Shown here one piece after another: positions 36,475 through 45,124 of a DNA stretch of 64,000 bases. Numbering within the stretch: position 1 is the stretch's first letter; each line of letters starts with the position of its first letter. The position numbers were made by a program, and so were the translations under genes. The stretch comes from Rhizobium sp. 16-488-2b (lineage in GTDB: Bacteria > Pseudomonadota > Alphaproteobacteria > Rhizobiales > Rhizobiaceae), in assembly GCF_017741815.1 (NCBI RefSeq), contig NZ_JAGHMF010000003.1, positions 248,001 through 312,000 of the forward strand, written 5' to 3'. Under the pieces are notes generated by a model, which was not told the origin of the DNA, made no database searches, and saw only the letters and a list, made by a program, of their open reading frames with translations.

Positions 36475-37559
36475 TCGATCTCTTCAAGCACGCCGCCCGC
36501 AAGGGCCTCTTCCTCTTCGATCCGGAAACGGCGCACGGCATGTCGATCGCGGCGCTGAAATCAGGCCTCGTTCCGGCCTGCGCGGCGCCATCGGATCCGC
36601 GCCTGCGCCAGACGGTCGCCGGGCTTGAGTTCGCCAATCCGATCGGCATGGCTGCCGGCTACGACAAGAACGCCGAAGTTCCGGAGGCGCTGCTGAAGAT
36701 CGGCTTCGGCTTCACCGAGATCGGCACGGTCACGCCCAAGCCACAATCCGGCAATCCGCGTCCGCGCATCTTCCGTCTGGTCGAGGACGAAGGCGTGATC
36801 AACCGCCTCGGCTTCAACAATGAGGGCCACGCCGCCGCCTTCCAGCGCCTGTCGACGATCCGGGGCAAGGGCATCATCGGTGTCAATATCGGCGCCAACA
36901 AGGATAGCGCCGATCGCATCGACGATTACGTGAAGGGTATCCGCCGCTTCTATTCGCTGGCGGGCTATTTCACCGCCAACATCTCCTCGCCCAACACGCC
37001 GGGCCTGCGCGATCTGCAGGCGCGCGAGAGCCTCTCGGCACTTCTGTCGGCCGTGCTTGCCGCGCGCGACGAGGAAGCCGCAAAATCCGGCCACAAGATC
37101 CCCGTCTTCCTTAAGGTCGCGCCCGATCTGACGGAAGAGGGCATCGACGACATCGCCGCCGAAGCGCTCTCGCATGCGCTGGATGGCCTGATCGTCTCCA
37201 ACACCACGCTGTCGCGCGATGGCCTGAAGGATCAGCGCCAGGCGAAAGAGCAGGGTGGTCTCTCCGGCAAGCCGCTCTTCGAAAAGTCGACCGTGGTTCT
37301 CGCGAAGATGCGCAAGCGCGTCGGCCCCGGCCTGCCGATCATCGGCGTCGGCGGCGTTTCCTCGGCGGAGACCGCGCTGGAGAAGATCAAGGCGGGCGCC
37401 GATCTCGTGCAGCTCTACTCCTGCATGGTCTATGAAGGCCCGGGCCTTGCGGGCGACATCGTTCGTGGCCTGTCGAAGCTGATGGACCGCGAGAAGGTCG
37501 CTTCCATCCGTGAACTGCGCGACAGCGGGACGGATTACTGGGCCGGTCGGAACGTCTGA
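36471..37559 (+). CDS. pyrD: Dihydroorotate dehydrogenase (quinone), class 2
   Basis: A 362-aa FMN enzyme at the inner membrane that oxidises dihydroorotate to orotate in pyrimidine synthesis, passing electrons to quinone. The N-terminal amphipathic helix (LFKHAARKGLFLFDPETAHG) marks class 2. GMAAGYDKNAEVP, ANISSPNTPGLRDLQ with the catalytic serine, and GVGGVSSAETALEKI are present. The ATG overlaps the DUF952 stop, and its 3' end overlaps the convergent MATE gene by 25 bases. Confidence 0.96.
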   Translation: MIDLFKHAARKGLFLFDPETAHGMSIAALKSGLVPACAAPSDPRLRQTVAGLEFANPIGMAAGYDKNAEVPEALLKIGFGFTEIGTVTPKPQSGNPRPRIFRLVEDEGVINRLGFNNEGHAAAFQRLSTIRGKGIIGVNIGANKDSADRIDDYVKGIRRFYSLAGYFTANISSPNTPGLRDLQARESLSALLSAVLAARDEEAAKSGHKIPVFLKVAPDLTEEGIDDIAAEALSHALDGLIVSNTTLSRDGLKDQRQAKEQGGLSGKPLFEKSTVVLAKMRKRVGPGLPIIGVGGVSSAETALEKIKAGADLVQLYSCMVYEGPGLAGDIVRGLSKLMDREKVASIRELRDSGTDYWAGRNV

Positions 37560-38893
37560 TCGGCCCGCTGCTTGACCCTGAGCGCCAGGAACACACCGCG
37601 TGAAAGCAGGAACAGATTGATCGCCAGCCACAGGCCGTGGTTGGCGAAGAACGGCACGAAGATCGCGAGTGCCGCGAGATAGACGACGAACGACATCAGC
37701 ATGCGGTTGCGCATGTCGTTCGACCATGTGGCGCCGATGAAGACGCCATCCATCAGGAAGGCGAGCGCGCCCGTCAGTCCCGTGATCGCCGCCCACGGCA
37801 GATAGAGGCTTGCGGCCTCGCGCACGTCAGGTGATGTCGTCAGCGCCGCGATCAGCCGCTCGCCGGCCACCAGGAAGAACAGCGAGATGATGCCGGCGAG
37901 CCCGAACGACCAGATCGTCGTCAGCTTCAAGCCGCGATCGAAGGCCGGGCGGTAGCGTGCCCCGACGGCGCGCCCGGTGATCTGCTCGGCGGCATTGGCC
38001 AGCCCGTCGAGATAGAAGCTCGACAGCATCAGGAAGTTCATCAGCACGGCGTTCGCCGCCAGCGTCACGGCACCGAAGCTGGTGCCGATCCGCGTCATCA
38101 GCGCGAAGGCACCAAGCAGCACGAAGGTGCGGATCAGGATGTCGCGGTTGAGCGTGAAGAGCTCCGCAAGTGCGTGCCCGGCGAAAAGTTCACCGCGCGT
38201 CGGCCGGTCAGCGCGGTCGAAGCTCTTGAGCACGATGAACAGGCCGGCGAGCGCCCCGATCGTCTCGCCGACGGTGGTTGCCCAGGCGACGCCTGATATC
38301 CCCCAGTCGAGCCAGAGCCCAAGCGCGATCGCCAGCACGATGTTGATGCCGTTGATGATCGTCTGCAGCAGGAGGCCGATGCTTCCCTGCCCACGCCCGA
38401 GCACGAAGCCGAGGATCGCGTAATTGGCGAGCGCTGCCGGCCCGGCGAGGATGCGGATGGAGAAATAGGTGCTGGTCGCCTGCGCAACGGCGTTCTCCGG
38501 CCCCATCAGCGTCAAACCCGCTGCCAGAAGCAGCGGCGACAGACAGAGCAGCGCCACGCCGCAGCCGAGCGCCGAAATGATCGCCCGCCAGAACACGCCC
38601 TGTTCGGCATGCCGGTCGCGCCGCCCATAGGCCTGCGCCGTCAATCCCGTGGTCGAGGCGCGCAGGAAGTTGAAGCTGCCGAGAATGAGATCGAAGAGCA
38701 TCGCCCCGATCGCCAGGCCCGCCAGCGCATCGGGATCGCCCATGTGGCCGACGACGCCGGTGCCGACGAGGCCGAGCAGCGGCGTGGTGATGAAGCCGAG
38801 CGTCATCGGAATGGCGATAGACAGCACCATCCGGTGTGTGACCTCGAAGGCGAGGCCGTTGCGGCTATCGCTGCTGTTTACGCCTGCGTCCAA
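37535..38893 (-). CDS. MATE-family efflux transporter (DinF-like)
   Basis: A 452-aa inner-membrane protein with about 12 membrane spans in two homologous halves (for example LGFITTPLLGLVGTGVVGHM and, in the second half, LMTRIGTSFGAVTLAANAVL). It exports drugs or metabolites using a sodium or proton gradient. The likely start is a TTG at 38893 because GGGAGG lies 7 bases upstream; a TTG six codons earlier has no ribosome site, and there is no suitable ATG. The last 25 bases overlap pyrD on the other strand. Confidence 0.9.
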   Translation of the reverse strand: MDAGVNSSDSRNGLAFEVTHRMVLSIAIPMTLGFITTPLLGLVGTGVVGHMGDPDALAGLAIGAMLFDLILGSFNFLRASTTGLTAQAYGRRDRHAEQGVFWRAIISALGCGVALLCLSPLLLAAGLTLMGPENAVAQATSTYFSIRILAGPAALANYAILGFVLGRGQGSIGLLLQTIINGINIVLAIALGLWLDWGISGVAWATTVGETIGALAGLFIVLKSFDRADRPTRGELFAGHALAELFTLNRDILIRTFVLLGAFALMTRIGTSFGAVTLAANAVLMNFLMLSSFYLDGLANAAEQITGRAVGARYRPAFDRGLKLTTIWSFGLAGIISLFFLVAGERLIAALTTSPDVREAASLYLPWAAITGLTGALAFLMDGVFIGATWSNDMRNRMLMSFVVYLAALAIFVPFFANHGLWLAINLFLLSRGVFLALRVKQRADQTFRPAQ

Positions 38894-38925
38894 AACCCGC
38901 CTCCCGGCCAAGAGGCGGAATCACC

Positions 38926-39423
38926 TCAGTTGGAAAGCACCATGGCCCAATAGGGCACGTTGCGGGAAGCGGGATTATAGGCAACCGCGACACCAAGCCC
39001 GCTATAGCGGCCGAGCATGTTTTCCAGATGATGCGGTGAGTTGATCCAGGCGGTGACGACGGCCGGAACCGTCTGCTGCCCGGTCGCGATGTTTTCCGCC
39101 GCCGGCAGCTGCACGCCGCTCGCCTTAACGCGCGGTCCAAAACCATCGGCGATGCCCATCACGTGCTTCATCTTGCCGGCCGCTGCCATGCGCTTGGCCT
39201 GGAAGAGGGCGGCGGCCGTCGCGGCCGGATCGACCGTCAATGGAGGCAGGCCGTTCTTGGCGCGCAGCTGGTTGACGAGCGGCAGCGAGGCCGCCGTCTG
39301 GTCTTCGCCGTTGGAGGGTGTCGAGGGCTCTTTCGGCCCGGTGGCGCAGCTGGCGACGCCGGCTGCAAGCGCAAGCGCGGAAAAGCGCAGCAGGCTGCGC
39401 CGAGAGAGATCTATGGAGGTCAT
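38926..39423 (-). CDS. CAP-domain (SCP/PR1-like) lipoprotein
   Basis: A 165-aa secreted protein. The N-terminus (RRSLLRFSALALAAGVASC) has a twin-arginine-like pair and a lipobox, so it is probably a lipid-anchored protein. The CAP domain follows: LVNQLRAKNGLPPLTVDPAA, MKHVMGIADGFGPRVKASGV, AENIATGQQ and WINSPHHLENML. Bacterial CAP proteins are thought to bind lipids or act in the envelope. It is 32 bases downstream of the next-listed small membrane gene's neighbour and 32 bases upstream of the MATE start. Confidence 0.88.
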   Translation of the reverse strand: MTSIDLSRRSLLRFSALALAAGVASCATGPKEPSTPSNGEDQTAASLPLVNQLRAKNGLPPLTVDPAATAAALFQAKRMAAAGKMKHVMGIADGFGPRVKASGVQLPAAENIATGQQTVPAVVTAWINSPHHLENMLGRYSGLGVAVAYNPASRNVPYWAMVLSN

Positions 39424-39424
39424 G

Positions 39425-39691
39425 TTACCGGCGATAGCTGAAGAGACGGATGATGAGGAAAATCGGAATGACGATGGTGGCGCCGAGCATCAGATAGTCG
39501 CCGACGCGGCCGAGCGCGGAGAAGCCGCGGTGCCAGACCTCAAGGATGAAATTGCGGATTCCATAGATGAAATCCAGCGGTGCCAGCCCGAAGACGGCCA
39601 TGATGAAGCCGACGATCAGCGACACCACCAAAAGCTTGATCAATGTACGGCCGAGCGAGTCGCCCAGAAACTTGTTCACCTGATCGGACAT
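39425..39691 (-). CDS. Small membrane protein, DUF6460-like
   Basis: An 88-aa protein with two hydrophobic spans (TLIKLLVVSLIVGFIMAVFG and YLMLGATIVIPIFLIIRLFS) joined by an amphipathic loop. It looks like the DUF6460 family of alphaproteobacterial inner-membrane proteins, of unknown role. CAGGAGATG precedes the ATG at 39691. It ends one base before the CAP-lipoprotein start, so the pair is co-transcribed. Confidence 0.78.
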   Translation of the reverse strand: MSDQVNKFLGDSLGRTLIKLLVVSLIVGFIMAVFGLAPLDFIYGIRNFILEVWHRGFSALGRVGDYLMLGATIVIPIFLIIRLFSYRR

Positions 39692-39834
39692 GCATCATCT
39701 CCTGTTCACCCCTGAGATACGGGCGCGAATCGTTGCCCGCAAGCTTTTTCAGGGCTGCCGCGTCAGCCTCTGAAATAGGACTTGAGTTTTTTTGTGGCCA
39801 TCGCCAAATGCGGGCCGCGCAACAGGTCACCATC

Positions 39835-40767
39835 ATGCCGCCCCATCTCCAGACATCAGGCGATGCCATCGCCGACCGCCGTGCCGACTATGCCAGGATG
39901 CTGGACAAGGGCGGCGAGCCGGATGCCGCCGCCGAGCTGATGGAGCAGGCGCTGGAGCTGGTGCCGGATTGGGCGGTCGGCTGGTACTGGCTCGCCACCT
40001 ACCGTGAAAAATCAGGCAATGTCGCCGGCGCGATTAAAGCCTACCGGCGAACCCGCGATCTGACCGAGGACGATATCTTCGGCGCCACGCTGAAGCTCGC
40101 CTTCCTGGGCGACATCGCCGTGCCCGATCAGCCGCCGAGCATTTATGTCGAGCGCCTGTTCGACGATTACGCCGCCCGCTTCGAGACCTCGCTGGTCGAC
40201 AAGCTCGGCTACGACGTGCCGGCAAAGCTCGCCCGCATGATCGCTGCGACCGGCCGGCATTACGCGCTGGCGGCCGATCTCGGCTGCGGCACCGGGCTGA
40301 TGGGGCCGGAAATCCGCTCGATGGCCGACCGGCTCGAAGGCTTCGATCTCTCGCAGAACATGCTGGCGAAGGCCGAGGAAAAGCAGGTCTACGACCATCT
40401 CGCCCAGGCCGACCTGTCGCTACCAGTAGACGAGTCCGGCCTGTTTAAGGATAGCGGCACACATCGCGCCGATCTCGTCACGGCCGCCGATGTGCTGATC
40501 TATCTCGGCAATCTAGAGATCGCATTTGCGTCGGTCGCGGCCCTTTGTATCGATGGCGCCGACTTTGGCTTTTCCGTCGAGGAAACCGAGGACGAGGAGG
40601 GCGTTCACCTCGCGCATTCCCTGCGCTATGCGCATTCGGAAGGCTACATCCGCTCGCTCTGCGCCCGCCATGGCTTCCAGGTGATCGCGATGAGCCGCAC
40701 CACCATTCGCAAAGATGGCGCCAACATCATTCCCGGCATTCTGTTCCTTGCACGCAAGCGCGCCTGA
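39835..40767 (+). CDS. TPR-containing SAM-dependent methyltransferase
   Basis: A 310-aa cytosolic protein. Residues about 12-75 form two TPR-like helical repeats (PDAAAELMEQALELVPDWAV, then AGAIKAYRRTRDLTEDD). After that a class I methyltransferase domain has motif I AADLGCGTGLMGPEIRS and the acidic GFDLSQNML. This arrangement matches a rhizobial family of predicted methyltransferases whose substrate is unknown. The ATG at 39835 has AACAGGTCAC upstream; 64 earlier codons in frame overlap the divergent gene and are not used. Confidence 0.87.
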   Translation: MPPHLQTSGDAIADRRADYARMLDKGGEPDAAAELMEQALELVPDWAVGWYWLATYREKSGNVAGAIKAYRRTRDLTEDDIFGATLKLAFLGDIAVPDQPPSIYVERLFDDYAARFETSLVDKLGYDVPAKLARMIAATGRHYALAADLGCGTGLMGPEIRSMADRLEGFDLSQNMLAKAEEKQVYDHLAQADLSLPVDESGLFKDSGTHRADLVTAADVLIYLGNLEIAFASVAALCIDGADFGFSVEETEDEEGVHLAHSLRYAHSEGYIRSLCARHGFQVIAMSRTTIRKDGANIIPGILFLARKRA

Positions 40768-40819
40768 CGGAACGATTCTTGCGAAGTTTTAATAGGTCAG
40801 CATTGCTTACGTATTTCGC

Positions 40820-40848
40820 TTGAAAACGTGGCGAATGAACCGGATAAT
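40820..40848 (+). promoter_or_regulatory. Promoter of the YitT-family gene
   Basis: TTGAAA (40820-40825), a 17-base spacer, and GATAAT (40843-40848) form one of the best consensus promoters in the window, 115 bases before the start codon. Confidence 0.6.
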
Positions 40849-40963
40849 TCCGCTCAGAAGCCGAAGAGCGCGAATGCCGCCCGGCGACCAATCATTCACA
40901 TCCCCTGCCGCCTGGGGCCTGCCCGGGCGTTCTTGAACTCGTCTGCCGTTGGAGATTAGCGAC

Positions 40964-41599
40964 ATGACTCAGCTCATCAATGCCCTTGGCTTCTGGAACA
41001 CGAGCGCCACGCGCCACACGCCTGTCGAAGACGTGCAGGGTATCTTCTCCGGCAGCCTCGTCGCCGCCCTTGGCCTTTATGTGCTGGCAAGCGCTGGCTT
41101 GCTCACCGGCAGCACGGCGGGTATCGCCTTTCTTGTGCACTATGCCTTCGGCATCAATTTCGGCCTCGCCTTCTTCCTGCTCAACCTGCCGTTCTTCTAT
41201 CTCTCGTGGAAGCGCCTCGGCGTCTCCTTCACCATCAAGACCTTCATCGCCATCGGCCTGACCTCGCTGCTGACAAGCCTGCAGCCGAATGTCATGAGCA
41301 TCGCCACGATCCATCCGGCCTGGGCAGCGCTTCTCGGCGGTCTTCTTCTCGGCTTCGGCCTGCTGGCGCTCTATCGCCACCGCGCCAGCCTCGGCGGCGT
41401 CGGCATTCTCGGCATCTACATGCAGGAGCGCTTCGGCATCCGCGCCGGCCTCGTGCAGATGGCCGTCGATCTCTGCGTGCTGGCGGCTGCCTTCTTCGTC
41501 ACCACGCCACCTGTCGTGTTCTATTCCGTGCTCGGCGCCGTGGTGCTCAATCTGTTCCTCACGATCAATCACCGCGCCGACCGCTACGTCGCGCTCTAA
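40964..41599 (+). CDS. YitT-family inner-membrane protein
   Basis: A 211-aa protein with five or six membrane spans. The stretch GLYVLASAGLLTGSTAGIAF, with the glycine-rich loop, and GLLLGFGLLALYRHRASLGG match the DUF161 repeats of YitT proteins, whose substrate is not known. It lacks the C-terminal soluble domain of Bacillus YitT (about 280 aa), as is usual in Proteobacteria. The ATG at 40964 follows TTGGAG; a TTG five codons earlier is less likely. Confidence 0.85.
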   Translation: MTQLINALGFWNTSATRHTPVEDVQGIFSGSLVAALGLYVLASAGLLTGSTAGIAFLVHYAFGINFGLAFFLLNLPFFYLSWKRLGVSFTIKTFIAIGLTSLLTSLQPNVMSIATIHPAWAALLGGLLLGFGLLALYRHRASLGGVGILGIYMQERFGIRAGLVQMAVDLCVLAAAFFVTTPPVVFYSVLGAVVLNLFLTINHRADRYVAL

Positions 41600-41602
41600 G
41601 CG

Positions 41603-42328
41603 CTAGCCAAGCAGGTTGCCGAAGCGCACCGAATAGATCCGGTCGCGGCCGATGAGGTGCGCGATCAGCGACGGCTGATCGAACAGCCCCTTCATCGCCT
41701 TGTGGCGCAGGTCGAGCCCGCCGCTCATCACCCCGAAAGCCGGCATCAGCAGCCTTGCGCCATCGGTGGCAAAACACGGCCGGCGGATCGATTTTTCGCG
41801 CCGCCGCACCGTGGCGGAAGGATGCAGGTGCCCCGCGATCTCGCCGCTCTGCAACCCTTCCTTCGGCTCGTGCCGGAAGGTGAGGCCGCCATAGTGCAGC
41901 TCGTCGGCGCAGGCACCGGGCAGATCGACGGTGCCGTCGGGATCGTGGTTGCCGTTGATCCAGATCCACTCGCGCCCGCGCGCCATATCCGAAATCAGCG
42001 TGCGGAATGTTTCCGGCATATGCGCCGAGCCGATGCGATCGTGAAAATTGTCGCCGAGCGAGATCACCAGCTTCGGGTCATAGCGGGTAATGACGGCGGA
42101 GAGCACCGTCAGCGTTGCCAGGGTATCGTAAGGCGGTAGCATCATGCCGCGGCGCGCAAAGGCGGCGCCCTTTTCCAGATGCAGGTCGGAGACGACGAGA
42201 ACGCCGGTGTCCGGCAGATAAAGCCCGCCCAGCGGATCGCACACGGCAGCGATCCCATGCACCGACGTTTCCACGCCCGGCATCGCCGCAATCCCGTTCA
42301 ATTCCCGCGCCAGCGCTAGCCGGTTCAT
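41603..42328 (-). CDS. pdeM: Ligase-associated DNA-repair metallophosphoesterase PdeM
   Basis: A 241-aa calcineurin-like phosphoesterase. All metal-binding motifs are present: SDLHLEKG, SLGDNFHD, INGNHD and the final AGHLHPSA. In many bacteria pdeM sits with an Lhr-like helicase, an exonuclease and an ATP-dependent ligase in a DNA-damage operon. Here the helicase is directly upstream, but a palindromic repeat separates the two. The ATG at 42328 gives the family length; the open frame further upstream runs through that repeat and is not coding. Confidence 0.92.
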   Translation of the reverse strand: MNRLALARELNGIAAMPGVETSVHGIAAVCDPLGGLYLPDTGVLVVSDLHLEKGAAFARRGMMLPPYDTLATLTVLSAVITRYDPKLVISLGDNFHDRIGSAHMPETFRTLISDMARGREWIWINGNHDPDGTVDLPGACADELHYGGLTFRHEPKEGLQSGEIAGHLHPSATVRRREKSIRRPCFATDGARLLMPAFGVMSGGLDLRHKAMKGLFDQPSLIAHLIGRDRIYSVRFGNLLG

Positions 42329-42361
42329 CCGTTCGTTCTTTCCAGTATCTAGGCGGGGACG

Positions 42362-42507
42362 AAGGCCAAAAGGCCCTCTCTGCCCTGCCGGGCATCTCTC
42401 CCACAAGGGGAGAGAAAACTTGTGGCGCCGCTCTGCCTTGATCATGACCTCGGCGGTGCGGCCGTTAAGCCCCGCCCCCTTGTGGAGAGGGGTTGGGGAG
42501 GGGACTT
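42362..42507. repeat. RIME-like intergenic palindromic element
   Basis: This stretch between the helicase and pdeM has CCCTCTCTGCCCTGCCGGGC, then TCTCCCACAAGGGGAGAG, and at the far end CCCCCTTGTGGAGAGGGG with TTGGGGAGGGG. These are two large imperfect palindromes built from the modules I know from Rhizobium-specific intergenic mosaic elements (RIME1). The helicase stop codon lies at its right edge, so the insertion may have trimmed or supplied that end. Exact boundaries are estimates. Confidence 0.75.
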
Positions 42508-45035
42508 TATTCCAAAGCCTCGGCAATCAGATCGTCCGCGGCTTCCGCCAGCAGAACATCCTGCGCCTCGCCATGCACATGCTCCTTGCCGATCTCCAGC
42601 ATCACGGGCACAGCAAGCGGCGAGATGTGCTCCAGCGGGCGGTGGGTGATGTGCCCCTTGATTCGCTTCAGCATATCGCCAAGACGGCCGATGTCCAAAA
42701 GCCCGGTCGCCGCATCCTGCCTGGTCGCCTGCAGCAGGATGTGGTCGGGCTCATGGGTTCGGAGCACGTCGTAGATCAGATCGGCGGAAACCGTCACCTG
42801 CCGGCCGCTCTTTTCCTTGCCCGGGTGCCGGCGCTCGATCAAGCCTGCAATCACGGCGCAATTGCGGAAGGTGCGCTTCAAAAGGAAGGATTCGTCGAGC
42901 CAGCTTTCGAGATCGTCGCCCAGCATGTCCTCATCGAAAAGATCGGCGAGATTGAGCCGGCCGCTTGATATCATCCGGCCCATATCCTCCAGCCCCCAGA
43001 TGCCGAGCGAATAGTCCGTGGCGACGAAGCCGAGCGGCTTGGCGCCAGCGCGTTCCAGCCGGCGGGTCAAAAGCATGCCGAGTGTCTGGTGCGCCAGCCG
43101 CCCCTCGAAGGGATAGGCCACCATGTAGCAGCGGCTGCCGCGCGGGAAGGTCTCGATCAGCAGCTCGTCGCGCTTGGGCAGGATCGACTTTTCCTTCTGG
43201 ATCGCCAACCAGTCGCGCACCTGGTCCGGCAGCCGGTGCCAGCGGTCGGGGTCGTCGAGCATCGAGCGCACCTGGTCGGCGAGATAGGTGGAGAGCGGAA
43301 ACTTGCCGCCGGCGTAGGATGGAATTTTCGGATCGTTGGAATAGGCCTGGCTCGCCAGCGCCTCGTTCTCGCGGATACCCTCGAAGCGCAGCACCTTGCC
43401 GGAGAAGATGAAGGTGTCGCCGGGCGAAAGCTGCTCGAAGAAATATTCCTCCATCTTGCCGAGCGTCGCCCCGCCGCGCCCGATGCGGCCGCCTTCTCCC
43501 CGCTTCACCATCTTCAGGTTCAGCATAGGGCTCTCGACGATGGTGCCGAGGTTCAGCCGATACTGCTGCGCCACCTGCGGATTGGAAACCCGCCACCGCC
43601 CCTCCTTCGTCTTGCGGATGCGGGCATAGCGCTCGTAGGTGCGCAGCGCATAGCCGCCGGTGGCGACGAAATCGACGATCCGCTCGAAGGTCTCCCAGGA
43701 AAGATCAGCATAGGGCGAGGCGCTGATGATCTCGTCGTAGAGCTCCAGCATGTCGAATGGCTCGGCGCAGGCCATGCCGAGAACATGCTGGGCGAGCACG
43801 TCGAGCGCGCCGCGCCCGATCGGCGGCGTGTCCTGCGCGCCGATATAGTTGGCGTCGAGTGCCGCCTGACACTCCATCACCTCGAAGCGGTTGGCAGGCA
43901 CGAGGATCGCTTTCGATGGCTCGTCCATCCGGTGGTTGGCGCGGCCGATGCGCTGCGCCAGCCGCGAGGCGCCCTTCGGCGCGCCGACATGGATGACGAG
44001 GTCGACATCGCCCCAGTCGATGCCGAGGTCGAGCGTCGAGGTGGCGACCACGGCGCGCAGCCGGTTCGCCGCCATCGCCGCCTCCACCTTGCGCCGCTGA
44101 CCGACATCGAGCGAGCCGTGATGCAGCGCGATCGGCAGATTGTCGTCGTTGGCGGTCCAGAGCTCCTGAAACAGCATCTCCGCCTGGCTGCGGGTGTTGA
44201 CGAAGAGCAGCGTCGTCTGATGCTCGATGAGCTGCTTGTAGACATCGGGGATCGCGTATTTAGCCGAGTGCCCGGACCAGGGAATGCGCTCTTCCGTCGA
44301 CAGGATCGAGATATCGGGCTTGGCCCCGCCCTCCACCGTGACGATGCCCGCATGTCGCTCGCCTCCTTCCGGCTGCGCCACCAGCCACTTCTGCAGCTCC
44401 AGCGGCTCGGCGACGGTCGCCGAAAGCCCGATCGTCTGCAGCTTCGGCGCAAGCCGCCGCAGCCGCGCCAGCCCCAGCGACAGCATGTGGCCGCGCTTCG
44501 AGGTGACCAGCGAGTGCAGTTCGTCGAAGATGATGTATCTGAGGTCCTTGAAGAAACGCTCGGCCTCGCCATTGGCAAGCAAAAGCGCCACCTGCTCCGG
44601 CGTCGTCAAAAGGATGTCGGGCGGGCTGAGCTTCTGGCGCTGCCGCTTGGAAACGGGCGTATCGCCGGTGCGGTTCTCGACGCTGACCGGCAGCCCCATC
44701 TCCAGCACCGGCTTCATCAGATTGCGCTCGATATCGACCGCCAGCGCCTTCAGTGGCGAGACGTAGAGCGTGTGGATGCCGGTAAAGGCAGAGCCGGGCG
44801 GGATTTTTCCGCGGCGGGTGAGATCGGTGAGCGATGGCAGAAAGCCGGCCAGTGTCTTGCCGGCCCCGGTGGGCGCGATCAAGAGTGTGCTCTCGCCGGC
44901 CTCGGCACGCGCCAGAAGCTCCAGCTGATGCCTGCGCGGCTGCCAGCCCTTCTCCGCGAACCAGCGGGTAAAAGGGGCAGGCAGGGATATCAGGCGCTCG
45001 CTATCGATCTGGTCCACCGCCTGAATGTAGTTCAA
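42507..45035 (-). CDS. Ligase-associated DEXH-box helicase (Lhr-like)
   Basis: An 842-aa superfamily-2 helicase. Walker A is APTGAGKT (about residue 54), motif II is IIFDELHSL, motif III LSATV, motif VI QRIGRANHRMDEP, followed by the winged-helix and C-terminal Lhr-core regions. Family members of this length travel with PdeM in ligase-associated DNA-damage response. No ATG opens the frame: a TTG at 45035 is the first possible start and has no ribosome site, and a GTG seven codons in is an alternative. The conserved part begins near residue 18 (SLPAPFTRWFAEKGWQPRRH). Confidence 0.93.
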   Translation of the reverse strand: MNYIQAVDQIDSERLISLPAPFTRWFAEKGWQPRRHQLELLARAEAGESTLLIAPTGAGKTLAGFLPSLTDLTRRGKIPPGSAFTGIHTLYVSPLKALAVDIERNLMKPVLEMGLPVSVENRTGDTPVSKRQRQKLSPPDILLTTPEQVALLLANGEAERFFKDLRYIIFDELHSLVTSKRGHMLSLGLARLRRLAPKLQTIGLSATVAEPLELQKWLVAQPEGGERHAGIVTVEGGAKPDISILSTEERIPWSGHSAKYAIPDVYKQLIEHQTTLLFVNTRSQAEMLFQELWTANDDNLPIALHHGSLDVGQRRKVEAAMAANRLRAVVATSTLDLGIDWGDVDLVIHVGAPKGASRLAQRIGRANHRMDEPSKAILVPANRFEVMECQAALDANYIGAQDTPPIGRGALDVLAQHVLGMACAEPFDMLELYDEIISASPYADLSWETFERIVDFVATGGYALRTYERYARIRKTKEGRWRVSNPQVAQQYRLNLGTIVESPMLNLKMVKRGEGGRIGRGGATLGKMEEYFFEQLSPGDTFIFSGKVLRFEGIRENEALASQAYSNDPKIPSYAGGKFPLSTYLADQVRSMLDDPDRWHRLPDQVRDWLAIQKEKSILPKRDELLIETFPRGSRCYMVAYPFEGRLAHQTLGMLLTRRLERAGAKPLGFVATDYSLGIWGLEDMGRMISSGRLNLADLFDEDMLGDDLESWLDESFLLKRTFRNCAVIAGLIERRHPGKEKSGRQVTVSADLIYDVLRTHEPDHILLQATRQDAATGLLDIGRLGDMLKRIKGHITHRPLEHISPLAVPVMLEIGKEHVHGEAQDVLLAEAADDLIAEALE

Positions 45036-45065
45036 ACCGCGCCGATGAGAAGATGCGGTCGCCGA

Positions 45066-45110
45066 CCGGCCGGCTCATTTACCCCTGATGAAGCAAATGG
45101 GCCGGGCCGG
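45066..45110 (-). terminator. Long inverted repeat after the amino-acid-binding protein gene
   Basis: CCGGCCGGCTCATTT (45066-45080) and AAATGGGCCGGGCCGG (45095-45110) pair imperfectly over about 15 bp. It lies between the binding-protein stop and the helicase start and has no T-run, so the termination role is tentative. Confidence 0.4.
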
Positions 45111-45124
45111 TGTATCGCGGGTGA

